This document shows positions 1 to 7,029 of a stretch of 32,254 bases of DNA, one piece after another. The translations under genes and the position numbers were made by a program. The notes under the pieces are model-generated. The model did no database searches. It worked only from the letters and a program-made list of their open reading frames with translations, and was not told where the DNA came from. How positions within the stretch are numbered: position 1 is the first letter of the stretch; every line of letters starts with the position of its first letter. The stretch covers positions 1-32,254 of the forward strand of contig CAZYIW010000011.1 in NCBI GenBank assembly GCA_964647705.1, written 5' to 3'. This DNA comes from CAZYIW01 sp964647705 (lineage in GTDB: Bacteria; Pseudomonadota; Gammaproteobacteria; PS1; Pseudothioglobaceae).

Positions 1-1
1 T

Positions 2-598
2 TTCAAAGGCAAAACTGACGACATTATTCAGTATATCTATACCACCATTAACGCCATTCCAGGTATTTTGTTAATTGCTGCTTTGGTATTGATCTTGCAA
101 GTGTATATGGATGAACATGCCAGTGATTATGCTTCAGCCATTGAGCGTGCAGATTTGAAATTATTACTCTTATGCGTTATTTTGGCCATGACCTCATGGA
201 CAGGCTTGTGTCGTTTAATTCGAGCGGAAACTTTAAAACTATCAGAGCTGGAATTTGTGCAAGCTGCCAAAGTATTTGGTGTCAGTCACATGCGGATTTT
301 GTTTAATCATCTGATGCCAAATGTCATGCATTTGGTACTAATTTCAATTGTTTTAGATTTTTCCGGCTTGGTGCTTATTGAAGCGGTTTTGTCTTATGTG
401 GGAGTCGGTGTTGATGCCACTACCATGAGTTGGGGTAATATGATTAACGCAGCCAGGCTTGAACTATCTACGGATCCGGTGGTTTGGTGGCCATTAGCAT
501 CGAGTTTTATTTTTATGTTTATTTTGGTACTCAGTGCCAATTTATTTGCAGATCGCGTGCGCCAAGTGTTCGATCCGAAGGCCAATAGCAATGAATAA
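2..598 (+). CDS. yejE: Oligopeptide ABC transporter permease, YejE/DppC type (5' end missing)
   Basis: This is the C-terminal part of an inner-membrane permease of a peptide-type ABC importer. The reading frame is open from the first bases of the window, so the N-terminus lies outside. The visible protein begins FKGKTDDIIQ, a motif typical of DppC/OppC/YejE just before the membrane segment with the conserved 'AIPG' turn. The coupling (EAA-type) loop lies around LSELEFVQAAKVFGVSHMRILFNHLMPN, followed by hydrophobic segments and the tail DRVRQVFDPKANSNE, which resembles the 'R-FDPR' end of YejE. The stop overlaps the start of the ATPase gene by 8 bp (ATGAATAA), so the two are probably translationally coupled. 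Assignment to Yej rather than another peptide importer rests on this tail and on the fused two-domain ATPase that follows. Confidence 0.82.
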   Translation, partial: FKGKTDDIIQYIYTTINAIPGILLIAALVLILQVYMDEHASDYASAIERADLKLLLLCVILAMTSWTGLCRLIRAETLKLSELEFVQAAKVFGVSHMRILFNHLMPNVMHLVLISIVLDFSGLVLIEAVLSYVGVGVDATTMSWGNMINAARLELSTDPVVWWPLASSFIFMFILVLSANLFADRVRQVFDPKANSNE

Positions 599-2141
599 AA
601 CACTACTGAGGGTTAAAAACCTATCAATCTTTACTGAAAAGCAAAAAATTGTCAAAAATATTGACTTTAGCATTGCTAAGGCACAAGTTTTTGCTTTGGT
701 AGGTGAATCAGGCTCTGGAAAGAGCTTAACAGCCCTTTCTATTGTTAATTTATTGGCCAAAAACCTTAAATCCAGCGGTGAAGTCCTCTTTGAAGGAGAA
801 AACCTACTCCATCATCAAAAAATCCAAAATTTTCGTGGCTCTGAAATTGCCTTTGTTTTTCAAGATCCAACCAATTGTCTTAATCCTATTATGAATATTG
901 GTGAGCAAGTTGAAGAGGTGTTGTCAATTCATGGAAATTTGTCCAGAAAAGAGCGCAAAAAACGTGTTTTAGAGCTATTTAGGCAAGTAGATTTGGATGA
1001 TAATGAGCAGATGTATCAACGCTATCCTCATCAGATATCAGGCGGCCAGAAACAACGTGTAATGATTGCCTCTGCCCTTGCTGGCGGGGCTAAATTACTG
1101 ATTGCCGATGAACCCACCACAGCACTTGACGTTACCACACAAAAACAAGTGCTTGAGCTATTAGTAAAATTGAAAAAAAATCAAAATTTGTCGGTTTTAC
1201 TCATTACCCACGATCTCTCAGTGGTGAAATTAATATCCGATAGGGTGGCGGTGATGCATCAAGGCAAGATTATTGAAAACAGACCCAGTGTTGAGTTTTT
1301 TGCAAGCCCTGAGCAGGATTATTCCAAAGCACTTCTGGTGTCGCTACCCAAAGGTAAAAGAGCACAAGATTTTGGCAAAACCCTTATCAGTGCTCAAGGT
1401 ATGAAGGTTTATTTTCCTATTAAAACAGGTCTATTTCAAAGAATTACCGATTATGTGCGCGCAGTTGATGAGATTGGCTTTGATTTGAAACAAGGGCAAA
1501 ATCTGGCCATTGTTGGTGAATCTGGCTCGGGTAAGACGACACTGGCCAAAGCCATTATGCGACAATTATCGATGCACGAAGGGCAGATGTATTTTGAAGG
1601 CAGAGGTATTAGTGATTACACACAAAAAGACTATGCGCAACTTGTACAAATTGTATTTCAAAATGTCACGTCCAGTTTTAATCCAAGGCTTAGAATTGTC
1701 GATACTTTGCTTGAGAGTATTGAAGCACTCAATTCTCGTCATGCCAATCTTAAAACCATCAATGATTTATTAAAGCAGGTAGAACTAGACCCTGAACTTG
1801 CTTATCGTTATCCACACGAATTATCAGGCGGACAATTGCAACGCCTCTCCATTGCCAGAGCACTCAGTGTTAATCCAAAGGTGATTATTTGCGATGAGCC
1901 AACCTCTGCACTCGATGCCACGGTCAAGGTGCAAATTCTAGATCTTTTGCTCAAACTACAAAAACAAAAAGGAGTGAGCTTTATTATGATTACACACGAT
2001 ATTTCTATCGTTGATTATTTTGCTGATGAGGTGATTGTCATGAAAGATGGCAGGGCAGTGGAGACCGGACCCACTCAACAGATACTCAACCATCCGAAAA
2101 ATAACTACACCAAAGCACTTCTCTCATCAGTGTTGGTGTAA
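591..2141 (+). CDS. yejF: Peptide ABC transporter ATPase with two fused nucleotide-binding domains (YejF-like)
   Basis: This protein hydrolyses ATP on the cytoplasmic side of a peptide importer. The 516 residues hold two ABC domains in tandem. Domain 1 has Walker A GESGSGKS (38-45), signature ISGGQ (149-153) and Walker B LLIADE followed by the D-loop. Domain 2 has Walker A (309-316), signature LSGGQ (411-415) and VIICDE. The length is close to E. coli YejF (about 529) and shorter than GsiA (about 620). I chose the ATG at 591 because MNKTLLRVKNLSI begins the usual first strand; a longer reading frame to 534 would lie inside the permease gene. The Q-loop of domain 2 reads VFQN where VFQD is usual, a small change of unknown effect. 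Specificity (peptides, microcin C-like compounds) is inferred from family only. Confidence 0.88.
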   Translation: MNKTLLRVKNLSIFTEKQKIVKNIDFSIAKAQVFALVGESGSGKSLTALSIVNLLAKNLKSSGEVLFEGENLLHHQKIQNFRGSEIAFVFQDPTNCLNPIMNIGEQVEEVLSIHGNLSRKERKKRVLELFRQVDLDDNEQMYQRYPHQISGGQKQRVMIASALAGGAKLLIADEPTTALDVTTQKQVLELLVKLKKNQNLSVLLITHDLSVVKLISDRVAVMHQGKIIENRPSVEFFASPEQDYSKALLVSLPKGKRAQDFGKTLISAQGMKVYFPIKTGLFQRITDYVRAVDEIGFDLKQGQNLAIVGESGSGKTTLAKAIMRQLSMHEGQMYFEGRGISDYTQKDYAQLVQIVFQNVTSSFNPRLRIVDTLLESIEALNSRHANLKTINDLLKQVELDPELAYRYPHELSGGQLQRLSIARALSVNPKVIICDEPTSALDATVKVQILDLLLKLQKQKGVSFIMITHDISIVDYFADEVIVMKDGRAVETGPTQQILNHPKNNYTKALLSSVLV

Positions 2142-2150
2142 GATAAAACC

Positions 2151-3242
2151 ATGAAGTTTTTTCGCTTTTTTGTTTTATTATCAACCCTACTCCTGACACC
2201 TTTCCTTAGGGCTGATGAGTATTATCTTAAGCTTGTGGCTTCAAATTTGGGTGTGCCTTGGGGGATGGCGTTTCTAAATGAAAACACACTCATGTTTACT
2301 GAGCGACAAGGCAGAGTTGGGGCAATAGACCTACAGAGTAGACAAGTTCGTTATTTAAGTGGAGTTCCAGAAGTTATGGCTGTTGGGCAAGGCGGTTTGC
2401 TAGATATCGCCAAGGCGCCTAATTCAGATAACAATTCAATGTATTTTACATACTCTAAACCCGTCAGTAACGAAGCTGCAACCACACTGGCTAAGGCTGT
2501 TGTAGGGAATAATCAATTACTTAATTGGCAAGATCTAATCATCACCGATTCTCTCAGCGATTCTGATGTACATTATGGCAGTCGAATTGCATTTGACGAT
2601 CAAAACCATTTGTATTTTTCAATTGGTGATCGTGGTGATAGACAAAGTGCACAAGAGCGCTCTGTACATAATGGCTCAATTTTAAGACTTAATCTTGATG
2701 GTAGTATTCCTAAAGACAATCCCTTTATTGGTCAAAATGGCGTATTACCAGAGATTTGGAGTTATGGACACCGCAACCCACAAGGACTGGTATGGGACAA
2801 CGACAACAAGCGTTTATGGTCAATTGAGCACGGTCCTAGAGGTGGAGATGAGATTAACCTGATTAAAAAAGGCAAAAATTACGGCTGGCCAACAATCTCC
2901 TATGGCAAGGAATATTGGGCTCCTATTTCAGTGGGAGAGGGCACACATAAGCAGGGCATGGAACAACCGATTAAAGTCTATACACCTTCAATTGCCCCAG
3001 GGTCGCTTTTATACTATAGTGGCGATGCGTTTAAACAATGGCGGGGAGACCTTCTAGCCACAGCGTTAAAACTAAGACATATCAACCATATCAGCTTGGA
3101 TAAACAAGGAAAGGCGGTCTCTGAAAAACGCCTTTTTGAGCACTTAAACGAACGCATTAGAGCCATTGTCGAAGACCATCAAGGTTGGATTTATTTTTCA
3201 ACTGACAGTGGAAAAATATACGTCATTAAAACTGATAAATAG
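2151..3242 (+). CDS. Periplasmic PQQ-dependent aldose sugar dehydrogenase (YliI/GDH-B-like)
   Basis: This is a secreted six-bladed propeller enzyme of the soluble glucose/aldose dehydrogenase family, which oxidises sugars with bound PQQ and calcium. A signal peptide covers about residues 1-21, ending LRA-D. Family landmarks are in order: GVPWGMAF (34-41), the catalytic-histidine region DVHYGSRIAFD (139-149, His141), FSIGDRGDR, GHRNPQG (206-212) and EHGPRGGDEIN (226-236), then NYGWP. The length (363) matches E. coli YliI (371). No PQQ synthesis genes are in this window, so cofactor supply is unknown. The start lies 9 bp after yejF, so it may be cotranscribed, but a functional link to peptide import is not evident. 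The 3' end is shared with a possible bidirectional terminator facing creC. Confidence 0.87.
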   Translation: MKFFRFFVLLSTLLLTPFLRADEYYLKLVASNLGVPWGMAFLNENTLMFTERQGRVGAIDLQSRQVRYLSGVPEVMAVGQGGLLDIAKAPNSDNNSMYFTYSKPVSNEAATTLAKAVVGNNQLLNWQDLIITDSLSDSDVHYGSRIAFDDQNHLYFSIGDRGDRQSAQERSVHNGSILRLNLDGSIPKDNPFIGQNGVLPEIWSYGHRNPQGLVWDNDNKRLWSIEHGPRGGDEINLIKKGKNYGWPTISYGKEYWAPISVGEGTHKQGMEQPIKVYTPSIAPGSLLYYSGDAFKQWRGDLLATALKLRHINHISLDKQGKAVSEKRLFEHLNERIRAIVEDHQGWIYFSTDSGKIYVIKTDK

Positions 3243-3255
3243 ATTGCAGTTTTTT
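3228..3255. terminator. Possible bidirectional terminator between convergent genes
   Basis: AAAACTG (3228-3234) and CAGTTTT (3247-3253) form a 7-bp stem with a 12-nt loop, followed by more T residues on the plus strand and preceded by A residues. It sits across the stops of the sugar dehydrogenase and creC. The stem is AT-rich and therefore weak. Confidence 0.45.
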
Positions 3256-4714
3256 AGATAGGGAATTTTAAAGTTGCCTCTGCACCTTTAGTCATTAGGC
3301 GATTTTTTAACTCTATTTCGCCACCATGGAGCTGCATAATTTTTCTTGCGAACCTAAGCCCTAAGCCATTACCGCGTTTGCCAGTATCAGGGCGTGCCAG
3401 ACTGTAAAAACGCCTAAACAGTTTATCTCTTACATAACTAGGGATGCCAGGCCCTTCATCCAAAACTTTTATGCGTACAAATTTATTTGACTGCGAAGCC
3501 TTAATTTCAATGGTTGAAGATTGAGGCGAAAATGAAATGGCATTGTCAATAATATTGCTTAATGCCTGTTCAGCTAAAACCGGTTCCACCTTAATTTCGA
3601 TATCAGGTTCTACGCTATATTTAATTTCAATACTTTTGGATTTAATCTCGCCCGATCTGGTCGGTGAGAGCATCACGTTTTTAATCAGTTGTTTAACGTT
3701 GAGTGTTTCAGTCTTATCTAGCGCATTTCTTTTTTCCAATCTTGAAAGATCCAAGATTCGATTGATTAACAAATCCATCTGATTATTAGAATCTAGAATA
3801 TTTCTAATAAAATGCTCTCTTTCCTCCTTTTCCATTGGTATAAGTAGGTTTTCTGCAGTTAGGCGAATTCCTGTAATTGGCGAGCGTAATTCATGCGCCA
3901 TGGTGGAGATGAATTCTTCAACATATTCTTTATCTTCCAACTCTGTCCTAAGCTTTTCAATGGCATTGGACAGCTCGGCAAACTCCACTTGTTTGATTTT
4001 GGGAGACTCAACCTTCTCACCTTTGGAAAGGCTGGTGGTGTATTTGACCAATTTATTGGTAGAGCGTGATACCAAAAAGCTTACTCCAGCTCCCAGCAGT
4101 AGAGAAATTAAGAAAATCACCAAGGCAAAGTGTTGAATTTGTTCTTCTTGTGCGCTTGAAAAAGCTTTGAGCTTAGAGGTTTGTTTGACCACTGTTAGCG
4201 ATCCAAATAAAGCACCCTTATGGTAGATTGGAGCTGCAACAAAAAAAGCTTTATCTTCAGGTTTTGGATTCTTTTTATCTCTATCATAAGCACTCGACCT
4301 TGCACCATATTTGCCTTTTAAGGTCAAGAATACATCGTTATCTTTTGAAAAATCTTGACCAAGATAGCGTCCAGTCGAGTCATAGATAACAATACCATTG
4401 ATATCTGTTATATAGATTTGTAGTGATGCTTTATCTTTGTGAAATTCATAGATTTTGGCATCCAAATCCCTTTGTAAATAGTTAGTAACAATGGCTTTGA
4501 ATTTATCAAGATTAATGGTGTTATTTTCAATATCGAATGTCACAGCCTGCGCTAATAAATTAGCGGTGTCAATCATTACCTCTTCAGCGGTCTTATCAAT
4601 AGCCTTAGAGAGTTTATCTGGCGCTTTATCAATAAGATAATAAGCAATAATGCTTGCAATAATAAAAAATGCAATAAAGACTTTAAGACCTAATGTCAGC
4701 CGCAAAAAATTCAT
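3254..4714 (-). CDS. creC: CreC-like membrane sensor histidine kinase
   Basis: This inner-membrane sensor kinase phosphorylates the response regulator encoded just upstream. Of its 486 residues, TM1 is about 10-28 and a periplasmic sensor region is about 29-195, including ITDINGIVIYDSTGRYLGQD and FFVAAPIYHKGALFGSL, the dCache/CreC-type pattern. TM2 is about 197-216, followed by HAMP. The H-box is FISTMAHELRSPI with His274, then come the N-box DNAISFSP, G1 VLDEGPGIP and G2 GNGLGLRFA. The start IDTANLLAQ after TM1 resembles E. coli CreC (474 aa). The ATG overlaps the creB stop by 4 bp, giving one creBC unit. The 'proteobacterial dedicated sortase' kinase PdsS is the alternative, given the neighbours. 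Its length and sensor layout fit CreC better, but I could not align them. Confidence 0.82.
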   Translation of the reverse strand: MNFLRLTLGLKVFIAFFIIASIIAYYLIDKAPDKLSKAIDKTAEEVMIDTANLLAQAVTFDIENNTINLDKFKAIVTNYLQRDLDAKIYEFHKDKASLQIYITDINGIVIYDSTGRYLGQDFSKDNDVFLTLKGKYGARSSAYDRDKKNPKPEDKAFFVAAPIYHKGALFGSLTVVKQTSKLKAFSSAQEEQIQHFALVIFLISLLLGAGVSFLVSRSTNKLVKYTTSLSKGEKVESPKIKQVEFAELSNAIEKLRTELEDKEYVEEFISTMAHELRSPITGIRLTAENLLIPMEKEEREHFIRNILDSNNQMDLLINRILDLSRLEKRNALDKTETLNVKQLIKNVMLSPTRSGEIKSKSIEIKYSVEPDIEIKVEPVLAEQALSNIIDNAISFSPQSSTIEIKASQSNKFVRIKVLDEGPGIPSYVRDKLFRRFYSLARPDTGKRGNGLGLRFARKIMQLHGGEIELKNRLMTKGAEATLKFPI

Positions 4715-5391
4715 AAGATTAAGCTATAGCCTTCACCACGGTGTGTTTTGATGTATTTGTTTTCGCCGTCAATGGCTTTGATTTTGCGTCTGATGGTTTT
4801 AATATGAGTAATGATGGTGCTTTCATCAGAGCCTACTGGTCGATCATGTATCACACTTAAAAGCTGTGATTTAGAAAACAATCGGTTTGGGTTTTTAACC
4901 AGATGAGAGAGGATTTTTAATTCAGCTGGCGTGAGTTCAAGAACCTGGTCCTTAAGCAACACTTGGTGTAGGTTTTCATTGTAGTGAAATACAGCAGGGG
5001 TATTATTGGTTAAATTGGGTTTATATCGGCGAAGCTGTGCCCTGATTTTTGCAATAATGACTCGAGGACTGTCCGAACCACTTTTTTTCACAATATAATC
5101 ATCAGCGCCTAACCCTTCGATGGTTAACACTTGATCTGAGTCTTCTTCCCTTGCTGTTAGAACAATAACCGGTATATCAGACTTTGCTCTGATAATTCTT
5201 AGCACATCGAATCCACTTATATCAGGTAAGCCAATATCGAGCAAAATCAAATCCACATCATTTTTTTCAAAATATTCTAAAGCCTGTGCACCCAGTGTGA
5301 ACCATTTGCAGTTAAACCCGTCTTTATTAAGTGCAAACATAATTGCCTCAGCAATGACTTTATCGTCTTCAATGAGTAGGATATTCGGCAT
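4711..5391 (-). CDS. creB: CreB-like OmpR-family response regulator
   Basis: This is a DNA-binding response regulator, partner of the CreC-like kinase. The receiver domain (1-120) has acidic residues EDD (8-10), the phospho-acceptor Asp52 in LILLDIGLPDISGFDVL (the stretch LPDISGF is shared with CreB), Thr79 and Lys102. A winged-helix output domain follows (about 130-226) with ELTPAELKILSHLVKNPNRLFSKSQLL and the C-terminal TIITHIKTIRRKI...HRGEGYSLIL. The length (226) is normal. It is divergent from the SH3-protein gene at 5557, with the 165-bp gap containing TTCAT boxes at 11-bp steps that fit an OmpR-family dimer array. It may therefore regulate both itself and the sortase locus. PdsR of the dedicated sortase system is the alternative name. 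Confidence 0.85.
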   Translation of the reverse strand: MPNILLIEDDKVIAEAIMFALNKDGFNCKWFTLGAQALEYFEKNDVDLILLDIGLPDISGFDVLRIIRAKSDIPVIVLTAREEDSDQVLTIEGLGADDYIVKKSGSDSPRVIIAKIRAQLRRYKPNLTNNTPAVFHYNENLHQVLLKDQVLELTPAELKILSHLVKNPNRLFSKSQLLSVIHDRPVGSDESTIITHIKTIRRKIKAIDGENKYIKTHRGEGYSLIL

Positions 5392-5458
5392 ATTGTTGCG
5401 TATGAATGGTTAAAAAATAGCCATATTCTATAGTATCTATTTTGTTATTAAAAACAGA

Positions 5459-5522
5459 ATCTTCAATCTTCATCAAATCTTCATATAGAACACATTTGTC
5501 TTTCATTTTTGTTGTCTAAACT
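5459..5522 (+). promoter_or_regulatory. Cre-tag-like operator array and promoter of the SH3/pseudo-sortase unit
   Basis: Seen directly: TTCAT at 5469, 5480 and 5502, with the imperfect CACAT at 5491, all on an exact 11-bp step. ATCTTCA also occurs at 5459, 5466 and 5477. A -10-like TAAACT lies at 5517-5522, 10 bp after the last box. The E. coli CreB site is described as TTCAC-N6-TTCAC, which has the same 11-bp step. CreB binding here is inferred. Confidence 0.6.
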
Positions 5523-5556
5523 GGTCAACATTGTTTTTGGTTAATCGGAGTCTCAT

Positions 5557-6186
5557 GTGCGTTTTCTCCTTGTTTTAATAATCACGTTCTCCTCAAGTGT
5601 TCTGGCAAATGCCATCTACTATGTTGGTGATAATGTCACAATACCAATGCGCACCGAGGCGCTGATAGCCAAAGACAATGTTATTAAAAGATTAGATATT
5701 AACACACCAGTTAACTTGATTAAAGACAATAAAGACGGCTGGAGTCAGATCGAGTATCAAAATAACATAGGTTGGATGGTATCAAATTACTTAACTGACC
5801 AGCCAATCACTGACCCCAAGCTACCAAAGATTAATAATCAATTATCTCTGGCCAATAAAAATATCAAAGAAAAAACACTGGCCATTGATGATTTATCCAA
5901 AAAAAATAGCGATTTGAAAAAACACATTGCCAGTGTAGAAAACAAATTGCTTGAGTATCAATCTCAGGTGCTTGATTTAAACAAACTAGAAAACAAAGTC
6001 ACTACGTTAAGTACTCGTAATACAACCCTTTTAGGGCAGCTTAATCAATTAAAAAATGAAAACAAAGCTCTACATTCTACAAATTTTTTAACCATTAGTA
6101 GCGTGTTAACTTTGATATTAGGGCTAATCATTGGCTATTTTGTTAGCCGGGCAAATTACAAACAAAATGACATGTATCGACTTTAA
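5557..6186 (+). CDS. SH3-domain, coiled-coil, C-terminally anchored membrane protein (TIGR04211/YgiM-like)
   Basis: This is an envelope protein of the 'SH3 domain protein' type. Signal peptide about 1-17 (MRFLLVLIITFSSSVLA), a bacterial SH3 domain about 20-82 (YYVGDNVTIPMRTE...DGWSQIEYQNNIGWMVSNYL), a long coiled coil about 90-170 and one membrane segment near the C-terminus about 177-196, ending in a short basic tail ...MYRL. The start is GTG with a GGAG-type ribosome site at 5547-5550. The ATG two bases earlier is in another frame and closes after seven codons, so it may compete for initiation. Its promoter carries the cre-tag-like boxes. A paralogue of the same architecture lies at 26213-26875. 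The role of the family is unknown; a place beside sortase genes suggests an envelope function. Confidence 0.78.
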   Translation: MRFLLVLIITFSSSVLANAIYYVGDNVTIPMRTEALIAKDNVIKRLDINTPVNLIKDNKDGWSQIEYQNNIGWMVSNYLTDQPITDPKLPKINNQLSLANKNIKEKTLAIDDLSKKNSDLKKHIASVENKLLEYQSQVLDLNKLENKVTTLSTRNTTLLGQLNQLKNENKALHSTNFLTISSVLTLILGLIIGYFVSRANYKQNDMYRL

Positions 6187-6300
6187 AAAAATCCGTAACG
6201 GGGGCATGACTCCTCCTTATGTCTTGTTACGGTAACCGACTAAGGCTAATGGGTTTACCCCTTTTCCCATTAGCTGAAGTCACCTTAAATCATCACAGGA
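6187..6300 (+). other. Structured untranslated leader before the pseudo-sortase gene
   Basis: Two inverted repeats lie between the SH3 gene and the next start. CCGTAAC (6193-6199) pairs with GTTACGG (6226-6232) around a G-rich and CTCCTCC-containing loop. GCTAATGGG (6245-6253) pairs perfectly with CCCATTAGC (6266-6274). Neither is followed by a T-run, so they are not ordinary terminators. GC content is above that of the flanks. I do not recognise a known riboswitch consensus. Confidence 0.5.
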
Positions 6301-6307
6301 TTAACTA

Positions 6308-6751
6308 ATGATAAACAAACAAAGAAAAGAAAAACATTGGTCGTCGTCTAATGTATTCCCTGTTTTTAAACTCAGCGCTCCCCAACATAACCAAGAATTT
6401 GTGGTTTTGGAAGGCACCAGTGAAGACACGCTTATATTTGGGCCGGGTAGGGCATCTCAAAGCTATTTTCCTAGTGATAATGGCACTGTGGTCATTCATG
6501 GCAACCGTCATTTTGAGTTTTTGCAAAATATCAATTTGAATGATCAAATCCTTTTAAATGATCAGCTTGGCACTGAATATCAATATTGTGTATTGGATGT
6601 GCGTATTATCGATATTGAAAAAACCGAAATTAAAATTAGACAAACGGATGAACTTTTACTATTAACACCATGGCCTTTTGATGGCTATACCAAAGACAAC
6701 ACACTCAGATATGTGGTTAGCGCTATTAAATATGAAACCTACAAAGACTAG
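6308..6751 (+). CDS. Sortase-fold protein lacking the catalytic cysteine (pseudo-sortase)
   Basis: This 147-residue protein aligns with the core of the intact sortase at 9077-9637: GTVVIHGNRHFEFLQ against GTTLISAHRDTHFEFLK, LLTPWPF against LVTCYPF, and NTLRYVVSAI against TPLRYVISAV. The catalytic His (His64) and Arg (Arg134) are kept, but the nucleophilic Cys is replaced by Pro121. The codon is CCA, several changes away from a Cys codon. There is no signal peptide or membrane helix; the N-terminus MINKQRKEKHW is hydrophilic, unlike the anchored active paralogue. The start ATG at 6308 has AGGA at 6297-6300. The reading frame is intact, so it looks maintained rather than decaying. It may be a regulatory or scaffold partner of the active enzyme, which is inference. 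It ends shortly before an assembly gap. Confidence 0.8.
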   Translation: MINKQRKEKHWSSSNVFPVFKLSAPQHNQEFVVLEGTSEDTLIFGPGRASQSYFPSDNGTVVIHGNRHFEFLQNINLNDQILLNDQLGTEYQYCVLDVRIIDIEKTEIKIRQTDELLLLTPWPFDGYTKDNTLRYVVSAIKYETYKD

Positions 6752-6836
6752 AGAAAAAAACCTCAAATTTTTTAAAATGTTGAATATCACACAGGCGCAA
6801 TTCCAAGTGGCTCGATTATGGTATTTAACTGCCAAA
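6732..6836 (+). CDS. Possible gene start running into the assembly gap (unknown)
   Basis: An open frame starts with ATG at 6732 inside the pseudo-sortase gene, or at 6777 (MLNITQAQFQVARLWYLTAK), and is still open at the first N. I see no ribosome site before either ATG and recognise no family. It could be the start of a further member of the locus, or chance. Confidence 0.25.
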
Positions 6837-6936
6837 NNNNNNNNNNNNNNNNNNNNNNNNNNNNNNNNNNNNNNNNNNNNNNNNNNNNNNNNNNNNNNNN
6901 NNNNNNNNNNNNNNNNNNNNNNNNNNNNNNNNNNNN
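6837..6936. other. Assembly gap (100 N)
   Basis: Exactly 100 undetermined bases. A round 100 is the usual placeholder for a scaffold gap of unknown size, so the real distance between the pseudo-sortase and the VIT-VWA gene is unknown and genes may be missing here. Confidence 0.95.
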
Positions 6937-6948
6937 TGCGGCCTTTTT
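6937..6948 (+). terminator. Possible 3' half of a terminator cut by the gap
   Basis: TGCGGCC followed by TTTTT directly after the Ns looks like the descending arm and T-tract of an intrinsic terminator whose left arm is lost in the gap. It cannot be confirmed without the missing bases. Confidence 0.3.
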
Positions 6949-6968
6949 CATGAACAAAACATAACAAC

Positions 6969-7000
6969 TTCATTCAAGCTTCATGTTTGTTTTTGATAAT
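6969..7000 (+). promoter_or_regulatory. Cre-tag-like operator and promoter of the VIT-VWA/sortase unit
   Basis: TTCAT (6969-6973) and TTCAT (6980-6984) are separated by 6 bp (11-bp step). A -10-like GATAAT lies at 6995-7000, again exactly 10 bp after the second box, as at the SH3-gene promoter. A -35 at 17-bp spacing would fall inside the box pair, the geometry of activator-dependent PhoB-type promoters. Binding by the CreB-like regulator is inferred. Confidence 0.6.
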
Positions 7001-7029
7001 GGGATTTATTTATCTACAGAGGTCTCATT

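Noticed and set aside
534..590. Longer YejF start at 534
   Set aside because: The added residues lie inside the permease gene and have no family similarity.
5555..5578. ATG at 5555 as the start of the SH3 protein
   Set aside because: It is in another frame and stops after seven codons; the GTG at 5557 gives the signal peptide.
6245..6290. Intrinsic terminator at the 9-bp stem
   Set aside because: No T-run follows the stem.
6187..6300. c-di-GMP, TPP, cobalamin, FMN or guanidine riboswitch
   Set aside because: None of the remembered core motifs matches; left as an unassigned structure.
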